IMG/VR virus record: IMGVR_UViG_3300033156_000833
Span: 1 to 34,147 of that record
DNA length: 34,147 bases
Origin: a virus
Strand: one strand, 5' to 3'
In this document: positions 12,620 to 19,859 of the stretch, in pieces
Numbering within the stretch: position 1 is the stretch's first letter
How the letters are laid out: each line of letters opens with the position of its first letter
Notes under the pieces: model-generated
Seen by the model: only the letters and a program-made list of their open reading frames with translations
Databases searched by the model: none
Told to the model about the DNA's origin: nothing
Position numbers and translations under genes: made by a program

Positions 12620-13111
12620 ATGAGATATTCAAAAGAACAACAAGAATATCATATAAAGATGATTAGAAGGGTTTTGGTGATGAACCCAAATGCTTCAATT
12701 AGAGAAATACGAGAAACATTGCAAAAACAAAGAAAGCCGCTAAAGTTAGATAAAGATTATATTCATAAGTTATTAAAAAAAATAAGAAAAGAGCGGGCTT
12801 ATCGGATAGATTATTATACGCTTAATAAAAAATTGGCTGAATTTGAGGATAAAATATCTGAAAGTGATTTAAGGCTTTGGAGTATTGTGACAAGCCCAGA
12901 AGCAACAAATATGGAAAAAATAGCTGCTTTAAAAGAAATTAGAAATAATAATAAAGAACTTTTTGATAAAATGTTTGATGCTGGTGTTTTTGAAAGGCAA
13001 TTAGGTAAATTAAATGTAATGACAAGGGCCGATATAATTAAGTTAATTTACGAGCAAGAAAAAAATGTGGGACGAAAATCAAATAAAAATAGTAAAAAAA
13101 GCAGTAAATGA
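12620..13111 (+). CDS. terS: Terminase small subunit (probable)
   Basis: A 163-aa, basic, helical protein directly before the large subunit, the usual place for the packaging-recognition subunit. The N-terminal ~60 residues have an HTH-like pattern (MIRRVLVMNPNASIREIRETL); the middle (SDLRLWSIVTSPEATNMEKIAALKEI) resembles the oligomerisation helices of small terminases. The C-terminus is lysine/serine-rich. It overlaps the large subunit by 47 bases in another frame. The family match is by position and shape more than by sequence. Confidence 0.65.
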   Translation: MRYSKEQQEYHIKMIRRVLVMNPNASIREIRETLQKQRKPLKLDKDYIHKLLKKIRKERAYRIDYYTLNKKLAEFEDKISESDLRLWSIVTSPEATNMEKIAALKEIRNNNKELFDKMFDAGVFERQLGKLNVMTRADIIKLIYEQEKNVGRKSNKNSKKSSK

Positions 13112-14429
13112 TTTTGAGTATTTTGTCAATAATATATTTTCATTATCTGTTAAGAATTTTGTAGGAGGAGAGCATGTAAATTGGACAGCGAGATTTTTGC
13201 AAGATAATCATTGGACGATGAGGATATCAGCAAGAGATCATTTTAAGTCAATGAGTTTGTATGCTCATTTTATGTGGCAGGTTTTGAGAAGGTTAGATCC
13301 GTTAGAAGCTCATTATTTTTCTTATCAGGTTAATATGGCCGCTTATCATATTCAGAAGATAAAAGGTTTGATAGCAAAAAATCCGTTTTATAAAGATTTA
13401 GTAGATGATAAACCAACCGCTGAAGGGATTATAAAATATCATTGGAAAGGGGAAGATAATTACTTTACTCTTGAACCGCAGGGAATGTTGGGATTTAAAA
13501 GAGGAATTCATTGTCCGATTGTTTATGTTGATGATCCATTTCAAGATCCGGCAAATAAATTGGTTTTAACTGTTATTAAAAAAATTAATCGCATATTCAA
13601 AACAGAAATACTTGATATGCCGAGAGAAGAATTGCATGTTGTTGGAACGGCCCAAACAAGAGATGACTTTTATTTTGATCATGATTTAAGAAATAAATTT
13701 GCTGTAAAAATATTACCGGCAATAATTTCAGAAAAAGAAAAAAAAGTATTATGGCCAGAATGGAAAGATTATAAAGAATTGTGTAGAATTAGAGATTTAA
13801 AAGGTGAAAAGATTTTTAATCAAGAATATCAATGTTCGCCAGTTTATGCTGAGGAAGGATTTTTTAAGAGAAAACAAATTTTAAAAGTTGTCAACCCAAA
13901 ATTAGAAAATCTTTCAGTTTATAAAAAATATGATATTAAAGATGATGTAGTTGCAGGGTTTGATATAGGAAAAAAGGCTCATCCGTCTCATTTATCAGTT
14001 TTTAGAATTGTAAGAAAAGAAGCTAAAGAAAAATGGATACAGATTCACCAAATATTTATGGATGGTTGGGATTATGTTAAACAGTTAGATTATCTTAAAT
14101 TAGCTATTGAGAATTTTAAAATTGATTATTTAAATTATGATACAACTCGTGGAGAGTTTGAAAGTTTAGGAGAAGAAGGAAGATTGCCTTCTCAAATGAA
14201 GCCAGTTAATTTTAACAATAAAGAAAAATCATCATTGGCTACAGAATTTAGCAAAAAGGTCGAAAAAGGAGAAATTGAACTCCTTGATGATAGAAGAATG
14301 ATTGAACAAATTTTATGTGTGACAAATGATTTACAAGCTCCGGAAACTCCAGAAGGTCATGGCGATAGTTTTTGGTCAATTGCATTGGCAATGAAAAAAG
14401 CACCAGAAGTAAGAATTAGATTTGTATAA
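13065..14429 (+). CDS. terL: Terminase large subunit
   Basis: A 454-aa packaging motor: an ATPase pumps DNA and a nuclease cuts concatemers. The ATPase has a variant Walker A around RISARDHFKSMS, where the usual GxGKS/T is DHFKS, and a Walker B CPIVYVDDPFQDP. The C-terminal RNase H-like nuclease shows AGFDIGKKAHPSH (first Asp), NYDTTRGEF (second) and PEGHGDSFWSIALAM (third). The size is typical for short TerL proteins of small phages. The Walker A with D-H-F in place of G-K lead residues is seen in some TerL groups and should not be taken as inactivation. Confidence 0.92.
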   Translation: MWDENQIKIVKKAVNDFEYFVNNIFSLSVKNFVGGEHVNWTARFLQDNHWTMRISARDHFKSMSLYAHFMWQVLRRLDPLEAHYFSYQVNMAAYHIQKIKGLIAKNPFYKDLVDDKPTAEGIIKYHWKGEDNYFTLEPQGMLGFKRGIHCPIVYVDDPFQDPANKLVLTVIKKINRIFKTEILDMPREELHVVGTAQTRDDFYFDHDLRNKFAVKILPAIISEKEKKVLWPEWKDYKELCRIRDLKGEKIFNQEYQCSPVYAEEGFFKRKQILKVVNPKLENLSVYKKYDIKDDVVAGFDIGKKAHPSHLSVFRIVRKEAKEKWIQIHQIFMDGWDYVKQLDYLKLAIENFKIDYLNYDTTRGEFESLGEEGRLPSQMKPVNFNNKEKSSLATEFSKKVEKGEIELLDDRRMIEQILCVTNDLQAPETPEGHGDSFWSIALAMKKAPEVRIRFV

Positions 14430-14433
14430 AATT

Positions 14434-15294
14434 ATGAAAATATCAATCTTTACTACAATTACAAATCCAGAAAAATATCAATATGCTTATTTAGAGGCTA
14501 TTGAAAATTATTTAGATTTTGCTGATGAGGTGGTTATTGTTGATGGTGGTTCAACAGATGGATCACTTGAAAAAATATTAGAAAAATTTGGCGGAAAGGT
14601 AAAAATTATTAAATTACCTTGGCCGGAAGAATGGGAATGGGCCGAGTTGCCAAAACATCTTAATCTTGGATTAGAGAAATGCACTGGAGATTGGGCAATT
14701 AAAATGGATATTGATTATCTTATTCATGAAAATGAGTTTGACAAAATTAAAAAGAAATTGTCTGATTATTTTGATGCTCATATTCCTGTTGCTTATTTTA
14801 TAAAGTTTAATGTTTTAAATAGATTTAAAGGATATGAAAAAGCAATTTTACCATTGGCAATAAATACAAAAAAAGCAGATGAACTTAATATTAGATATGG
14901 GATAGCAACTGATCAACAAACAGATTGGTGCTATCCTATTTTAGTTAGTGGAGAAAATAAAAAATGGAAAGTTCCAGAAGGCAGGAAGTTGCCAGATGAT
15001 ATGATGGCACCATTAAGTGCGTATATTTATAATTATGATTACTTTTTCAGAACAAAAGAAATGGCGAAATTAGAATTTTTTAGGTTTAGTAAAGCTTATG
15101 CTACTGCTTTTAATTGGTCTTGGGGGAAAACTCCTGAAGAATCATTTAAAATTTTTGTAAATCAAATGAAAGGTCGACTTAATAAACCAATATTAAAAAG
15201 CGTAGATCATCCAAAGTATATAGTTGAGCGAATTAAAAGAATGACACCTGATGAGTTCGGCTATAATAATTGGGATAATTTTAAAGGCTTATGA
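14434..15294 (+). CDS. Glycosyltransferase family 2
   Basis: A 286-aa GT-A enzyme. MKISIFTTITNPEKYQYAYL opens the nucleotide-sugar site, EVVIVDGGSTDGSLEKI is the family 2 signature, and WAIKMDIDYLIH carries the metal-binding DxD (D-I-D). I use ATG 14434; a TTG at 14422 lies within the end of terL. It begins the second glycan cassette, placed between terL and portal, a place where phages normally go straight on to the portal. It overlaps the next gene by 4 bases. Confidence 0.87.
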   Translation: MKISIFTTITNPEKYQYAYLEAIENYLDFADEVVIVDGGSTDGSLEKILEKFGGKVKIIKLPWPEEWEWAELPKHLNLGLEKCTGDWAIKMDIDYLIHENEFDKIKKKLSDYFDAHIPVAYFIKFNVLNRFKGYEKAILPLAINTKKADELNIRYGIATDQQTDWCYPILVSGENKKWKVPEGRKLPDDMMAPLSAYIYNYDYFFRTKEMAKLEFFRFSKAYATAFNWSWGKTPEESFKIFVNQMKGRLNKPILKSVDHPKYIVERIKRMTPDEFGYNNWDNFKGL

Positions 15295-16880
15295 ATATAT
15301 TAATCACACCAGATGTCCATGAGTGGGCAATTGGAAATTTAGTAAAAGCGATTGTAAGAAATAATCCGAGATTTAATTTTTTCAATGTTGCTGTTCATCC
15401 GAGAGGAGTGGCCCAAGGAATGATTGAAATTAAAAATCTAATGAGTAATGGAATTAAGTTTGATTTATGGCATCCTCAATATTGGCATTCAGCAAATCAG
15501 CTTATGGATTTAATGCCTGAATTAAAAGAAATTCCGAAAATTTTAACTCATCATAATCATTATCAGTTAGATGAGAGTGATTGGAAAGAATATGATATGC
15601 TGGCAATCGCAACAACATGGGGCTTTGAAAGGCTTTCTTTGAAGCATCCTCGAGTAGTAAAAATTCCTATGGGAATTGATTTAGATAGATATACTTTTAT
15701 TGAAGATTATCCACCAAAAGAACCAGCGGTTGGATATATTGGAAGAGTAGTGCCGCATAAAAATTTAGATAGAATTTGTAAGATTTCTAAAGAATTGGGA
15801 TATAAAGTTATAGGTTCTGGTTATATTGATAAACCAGATTATTGGGAAACAGTTCCAAAAGATAATTTAGAATTTCATGGAGGATTTGGGAGGCAAGGAA
15901 TGATGCCCATGAATTTTAAAGATGAGATTTATAGAAGAATGACGGTTTTTGTTATGTATTCAACTGGAGAAAAAGAAACTGGGACGATTCCATTATTAGA
16001 AGCTATGGCCAGAGGAGTTCCTGTTTTAGCAACAGCTCAAGGAATGGCAAGGGATCTTATTGAGGATGGGAAAAATGGAATTATATTTAATGAAAGTAAT
16101 TTCAAAGAGAAGTTAAAAATGATAATGGAAGATGAAAAGTTAAGAATGAAGATAAGAGAAAATGCTTGGAATACTATAAAAAATTATTCAGATAAAAAAA
16201 TGGCAAGAAATTTTGCCAGAGCCTATTATCAACTTTTATATCCAAATGATAGACTGATTTCAGTAATAATTCCGACATTTAACAGAAGAAAAAATATCAT
16301 TAAGATTTTGCTTTCTATAGAAAGGCAGGATTATCCAGCAAAAGAAATAATAGTTTGTGATGATGGCTCTGATGATAATACTGAGATTGCAGTAAAAGAA
16401 GCAAAAAAACAATTTAGAACACCTATTTTATATTTGAAAACTGGGGAAAAATTAGAATATGGATTAGCTAAAGCGAGAAATATTGGAGCAATTGAGGCAC
16501 TTGGAGAAATATTAGTATTTTTAGATGATAGATTGGCCTTGGAAGATGGAGCTTTAAGTAATATTGCTAAATATACCTTTCCGAATACTTGGCATTGGGG
16601 AGGGAAGATTAGCAAAGGAAAGCTGTCAACAAAGAAATCATTTGTTGAGAATTTTAGCTGGATTTTAAAAAATGATTTTATAAAAGCTGGAATGTTTTGT
16701 GAGCGGATTAATATGTATGGTGGATTAAGCCAAGAAACAAGAGAAAGATTTGGTAAGCAGGGATTTGATTTTAAATATATTCCGGAAGCAAAAGCAAAAG
16801 AAATTGAATCATCTGGCAGATATAAAAGAAAAAGCGATATTTGGAAAGCTAAATTTTTATTGCATAAAATGTATGAATAA
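15291..16880 (+). CDS. Two-domain glycosyltransferase (GT4 plus GT2 fusion)
   Basis: A 529-aa fusion. Residues ~1-315 are a GT-B glycosyltransferase of GT4 type: IPMGIDLDRYTF, VGYIGRVVPHKNLDRICKIS, and the donor-binding EKETGTIPLLEAMARGVPVL, with the two Glu eight apart. Residues ~325-529 are GT2: ISVIIPTFNRRKNI, EIIVCDDGSDDNTEI and ILVFLDDRLAL. Such a protein could add two sugars in turn. It was read without frameshift through the domain junction around residue 320. It overlaps both neighbours, 4 bases upstream and 8 downstream, so the cassette is one coupled unit. Confidence 0.85.
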   Translation: MNILITPDVHEWAIGNLVKAIVRNNPRFNFFNVAVHPRGVAQGMIEIKNLMSNGIKFDLWHPQYWHSANQLMDLMPELKEIPKILTHHNHYQLDESDWKEYDMLAIATTWGFERLSLKHPRVVKIPMGIDLDRYTFIEDYPPKEPAVGYIGRVVPHKNLDRICKISKELGYKVIGSGYIDKPDYWETVPKDNLEFHGGFGRQGMMPMNFKDEIYRRMTVFVMYSTGEKETGTIPLLEAMARGVPVLATAQGMARDLIEDGKNGIIFNESNFKEKLKMIMEDEKLRMKIRENAWNTIKNYSDKKMARNFARAYYQLLYPNDRLISVIIPTFNRRKNIIKILLSIERQDYPAKEIIVCDDGSDDNTEIAVKEAKKQFRTPILYLKTGEKLEYGLAKARNIGAIEALGEILVFLDDRLALEDGALSNIAKYTFPNTWHWGGKISKGKLSTKKSFVENFSWILKNDFIKAGMFCERINMYGGLSQETRERFGKQGFDFKYIPEAKAKEIESSGRYKRKSDIWKAKFLLHKMYE

Positions 16881-17313
16881 AATAATAGTTTTGGGAGCCG
16901 AGAGCACCGGCACAAGAATTACAACTAAAATATTAGAGGAAAACGGCTTTAATGTTGTGAGGAGAAGCTTGCCTTGGGCCCAAAAATGGCCAGACTTAGA
17001 TAAATTATATAAAAAGCATAGATTTTCTTTTGCGGTTATTACAGTAAGAGCTTGGCCCTATATGATTAAATCTCAAGTTAGACAGAAACATACTCATTCA
17101 GAAATAGAAGCTGAAAAAAGAACAAGGGAAGGCTATAAAAGAATATTTAGATTTTTAGAAAAGTATAATATACCTTTTGTTATTTTCTCCTACGATGCTT
17201 TGATTACCAGTCCGGATTTTATTCAGAATTGGATCTTAAAATATCTTGGAGTGGATAATGAAATAAAATATTTAATTATAGCTAATGAAAATAGCAAATA
17301 TGAGACGAGTTAA
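16873..17313 (+). CDS. P-loop sulfotransferase-like protein
   Basis: A 146-aa protein. MNKIIVLGAESTGTRITTKI is a P-loop-like nucleotide site of the form seen in sulfotransferases (5' PAPS loop) and in small kinase-like phage proteins annotated as sulfotransferase. FAVITVRAWPYMIKS and PFVIFSYDALITSPDF fit the 3'-phosphate region (R, S). I use ATG 16873; reading could open further upstream but only within the previous gene. In this setting it may sulfate or phosphorylate a sugar. The protein is shorter than typical sulfotransferases (~250 aa). Confidence 0.6.
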   Translation: MNKIIVLGAESTGTRITTKILEENGFNVVRRSLPWAQKWPDLDKLYKKHRFSFAVITVRAWPYMIKSQVRQKHTHSEIEAEKRTREGYKRIFRFLEKYNIPFVIFSYDALITSPDFIQNWILKYLGVDNEIKYLIIANENSKYETS

Positions 17314-17758
17314 AATTAAAAATTTTAAAGATATTTATCTTGATCTTGGTTGCGGAGATAAAAAACATAGAAGGCCTATAAAAGGAAAAAATAATGTTGG
17401 TTTAGATATAATTGATTATGGCCAAGAGATTGTTTGGGATGTAAAAGATGGAATTCCTTTGCCTGATAATAGTTGTGAATATATAATAGCGAGTCATTTT
17501 ATGGAACATTTTAATGAAGAAGAATTTTTAAAAATAATGGATGAATGTTGGAGAGTTTTAAAGAAAAATGGCGAGCTGTATATAATTTCGCCAACATTAT
17601 TTAGAGAAGAGAGCTGGATACCTGTTCATAAATTGCATCCAAGAAAAGCAACATTTAAGTTTTTTGAAAATTATAAATATCCTTGGATAATTAAAGAAAT
17701 AATAATTAATCAAAAATTAGACATTCATGTCAAAATGCAACCAAAAAAAGAAATATAA
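17285..17758 (+). CDS. SAM-dependent methyltransferase (Methyltransf_11 type)
   Basis: A 157-aa enzyme. Motif I YLDLGCGDKKHRRP, an Asp after strand 2 in VGLDIIDYG, and CEYIIASHFMEHFNEEEFL followed by WRVLKKNGELYIISPT are complete. The HxxEHF pattern is typical of small methyltransferases in sugar clusters. It overlaps the gene before by 29 bases and the one after by 32, the longest overlaps in the cassette. It is the second methyltransferase of the phage's glycan set and not a close copy of the one at 8282. Confidence 0.8.
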   Translation: MKIANMRRVKIKNFKDIYLDLGCGDKKHRRPIKGKNNVGLDIIDYGQEIVWDVKDGIPLPDNSCEYIIASHFMEHFNEEEFLKIMDECWRVLKKNGELYIISPTLFREESWIPVHKLHPRKATFKFFENYKYPWIIKEIIINQKLDIHVKMQPKKEI

Positions 17759-18749
17759 AATCTTTACTACTCCTTGGCATACAATGCATTTTTATGATCT
17801 TTTTAATGCCTTAAAAGAAGATGCAGAGTTTTATTTGGTTTATAATAGTAGTAAAGAGTGGTATTATCAAACAAGACCCTTGCCGGAGAATGCTCATTTT
17901 GTTCCATATTATGAACCGGGTAAATATGATTTAGCTATTTTGGATATAGATCAGCAATGCGTTGATCCTGATATGGGAAAAAGCATTTTGTTTAAAGAAA
18001 TGAGAGATTTAATACAAGATATTCCAAAAGTTGTTATAAATCATGGTTCACCTGTCTGGCCAGAAAGATTAAAAATAGGAGATGATGAAAGCTTTGAATA
18101 TGCTGAGAAAAAATGTAAAAGAGAAATAAGGGCTTTAGTTGGTGATATTCCAATGGTTGTAAATTCTTATAAAGCAGCTTTTCCTGATGAGTGGGGTTGG
18201 GGGATACCGATTTGGCATGGAATGAATCCTGATGATTGGTGGGATTTACCAAAAGAACCAAGAATATTTACAGCTTTATCTCCTGGAGGCTGTGATACTT
18301 ATTATAATCGAGAATGCATGAATGAAGTTGCAAGAATTTTAAGAGAAAAATATGCTTTAGAATTATGGTGGGCAAGGGTTAATGTTAATACTGAAAAAAG
18401 TTTTGATACTTACAGGGAATTTTTAGGTCGATCCCTGATCTATCTCGATACCTCTTTTAGAACTCCGATGAATAGAGGAAGGACTGAGGCAATGTTGAGT
18501 GGTTGCTGTGTTGTGCAGGTTGAAGGAGCTCATGATTTAGAAAAATTTGCAAAACCAAATGAAAATATGATTATAGTTCCTAATGATCCAGAAAAGATAG
18601 CAAAGAAGCTTTCAAAATTGGTAAATAATTATTATGATAGATGTGTTAGGATAGGCCAAGCTGGAAAGAAAACTGCAATAGAAAAATTTAATTATAAGAG
18701 GTATCGCCAAGATTGGTTAACTTTAATTAAAAAATTAGTATGGAAATAA
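17727..18749 (+). CDS. Glycosyltransferase, paralogue of the 8902 gene
   Basis: A 340-aa enzyme aligned along its length with the 8902 protein: FTTPWHTMHFYDLF, VPYYEPGKYDLAILDIDQQ, VVINHGSPVWPE, MVVNSYKAAFPDEW, LSPGGCDTYYNRE, FRTPMNRGRTEAMLSGCCVV, and the same C-terminal RYRQDWLTLIKKL. An extra ~20 residues after WPE (FEYAEKKCKREIRALVGD) account for the greater length. Long exact blocks such as VPYYEPGKYDLAIL suggest a fairly recent duplication with later divergence, or shared strong function. Sugar donor unknown. Confidence 0.78.
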   Translation: MSKCNQKKKYKIFTTPWHTMHFYDLFNALKEDAEFYLVYNSSKEWYYQTRPLPENAHFVPYYEPGKYDLAILDIDQQCVDPDMGKSILFKEMRDLIQDIPKVVINHGSPVWPERLKIGDDESFEYAEKKCKREIRALVGDIPMVVNSYKAAFPDEWGWGIPIWHGMNPDDWWDLPKEPRIFTALSPGGCDTYYNRECMNEVARILREKYALELWWARVNVNTEKSFDTYREFLGRSLIYLDTSFRTPMNRGRTEAMLSGCCVVQVEGAHDLEKFAKPNENMIIVPNDPEKIAKKLSKLVNNYYDRCVRIGQAGKKTAIEKFNYKRYRQDWLTLIKKLVWK

Positions 18750-19603
18750 GAATACTTACATTTCAAAGAAAACATGGAAGAAGAAAAGGATCGATTGGGT
18801 CGTCAATAATTCGTGGTGATTGGCTCGTTAAACATTGGCCAGAAGCAAAATTATGGACAGAAGGATGTTATAGTGATGTATTGATTTTTCAAAAAGTATA
18901 CTGGGAAGAAATGATGAAAGCATATCCGGGAATAAAAATTTTAGACTTGTGTGATCCTGATTGGCTAACTGGTGAATTAGAATTGGTAAAAATCTCTAAA
19001 CTTGTTGATGCTATTACTTGCTCATCAGAAGGAATTTATAAATTTGTAAAAAAGATAGTGAAAGTTCCTTGCTTTTATATTCCTGATAGAGTTGATTTAG
19101 ATTTTTTTGATAAGCCCAAAAAGCATGTTGGAAAAGCTGAAACAGTTGTGTGGTTTGGATATTATCATAATGCAAAAGAAATTTTACCAATGGTTCTTCC
19201 TTCCTTGGCAAGATTAAGATTAAAATTGTTAGTTGTTTCTAATAATGAATTTAATCCAGTAAATACTTATGGAGTGGAAATAGAAAATAGAAAGTTTAGC
19301 TGGGAGACAATAAAATTTGATTTAACTTATGGGGATATTGTTATAAATCCTCAGCCGATAAATTATAATAAAAGATTTAGATTTAAATCTAATAACAAAA
19401 CTTATATTGCTTGGGCTTGTGGAATGCCAGTGGCTGATAATGTTGAAGATCTTGAGAAATTTTTAGATCCTGAAGAAAGAAACAAAGAAGCTCAAGCAAG
19501 ATTAAAAGAAGTTAGAGAAAAACATAATATTAAAATATCAGTTGAAGAATTTAAAAAGGTCATAGAAATATGCAAGAAAAACAGAAAGAAACAATCAAAG
19601 TAG
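18740..19603 (+). CDS. Glycosyltransferase-like protein, GT-B fold
   Basis: A 287-aa protein. It opens with a basic stretch (QRKHGRRKGSIGSSIIRGDW), then ILDLCDPDWLTGELELV, CSSEGIYKFVKKIVKVPCFYIP and YIPDRVDLDFFDKP, typical of the hinge between the two lobes of GT-B enzymes. VVWFGYYHNAKEILPM and KTYIAWACGMPVADN fit the C-terminal lobe. The EX7E motif is not obvious, so the fold call is firmer than activity. Last enzyme of the second cassette; overlaps the small gene that follows by 34 bases. Confidence 0.65.
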   Translation: MEIRILTFQRKHGRRKGSIGSSIIRGDWLVKHWPEAKLWTEGCYSDVLIFQKVYWEEMMKAYPGIKILDLCDPDWLTGELELVKISKLVDAITCSSEGIYKFVKKIVKVPCFYIPDRVDLDFFDKPKKHVGKAETVVWFGYYHNAKEILPMVLPSLARLRLKLLVVSNNEFNPVNTYGVEIENRKFSWETIKFDLTYGDIVINPQPINYNKRFRFKSNNKTYIAWACGMPVADNVEDLEKFLDPEERNKEAQARLKEVREKHNIKISVEEFKKVIEICKKNRKKQSK

Positions 19604-19752
19604 AACTTACTCGCACAGAATATGAATTTATAAAATTTTGTCGTAGCATAAAATATGCTCAATTTATTTGTGTTGTAATGAAGGGTGAGCCGATCAAAGC
19701 TTTAAATCCAATAGAGTCAAAGAGGTTTGACTTATCCTCAACCTCCTCTTGA
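19570..19752 (+). CDS. Small protein with repeat-like N-terminus
   Basis: A 60-aa product starting MQEKQKETIKVELTRTEYEF. The first 12 residues and their DNA resemble the repeated start segment at 4948 (MTKNQKKTIKEE), 15 kb away, which suggests the segment moved. The body has ribbon-helix-like features (IKVELTRTEYEFIKFC: a strand followed by a helix), but the match is loose. The gene runs into the late promoter at 19749. Function unknown. Confidence 0.45.
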   Translation: MQEKQKETIKVELTRTEYEFIKFCRSIKYAQFICVVMKGEPIKALNPIESKRFDLSSTSS

Positions 19753-19776
19753 CAAATAAAAAATATTTGCTACCAT
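19749..19776 (+). promoter_or_regulatory. Late promoter before the portal gene
   Basis: TTGACA (19749-19754) exact, 16-bp spacer as in P1, and TACCAT (19771-19776, 4 of 6). It is followed by AAAAGTAG, like AAAAGTGT after P1. The transcript would start near 19783 and meet the terminator at 19822 after about 40 bases. Confidence 0.6.
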
Positions 19777-19805
19777 AAAAGTAGAAAATAAAATCTAAAA
19801 ATTAT

Positions 19806-19830
19806 AAACTTACCACCAGACGGGAAGTTT
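19806..19830 (+). promoter_or_regulatory. Possible antiterminator stem
   Basis: AAACTT (19806-19811) can pair with AAGTTT (19825-19830), which is also part of the 5' arm of the terminator at 19822. The two structures exclude each other. The loop holds ACCACCAG (19812-19819), seen also in the hairpin at 10442. Only 6 A/T-rich pairs support it, so stabilisation by a protein or ribosome would be needed. Confidence 0.4.
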
Positions 19831-19859
19831 GCTTTTTGGCAGATTTCCCATCTTTTTTT
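19822..19859 (+). terminator. Rho-independent terminator/attenuator directly before portal
   Basis: 11-bp stem with two G-U pairs (19822-19832 with 19839-19849), six-base loop, then ATC and seven T (19853-19859), so a typical intrinsic terminator. The next base starts the portal ATG. No promoter lies between, so portal and all structural genes need read-through. It may also stop transcripts from the glycan cassette upstream. Confidence 0.78.

Noticed and set aside
16331-16915. Long minus-strand ORF of 194 codons
   Set aside because: It is the mirror of the GT2 half of the fusion glycosyltransferase; its product has no domain pattern and no RBS, and all other genes run on +.
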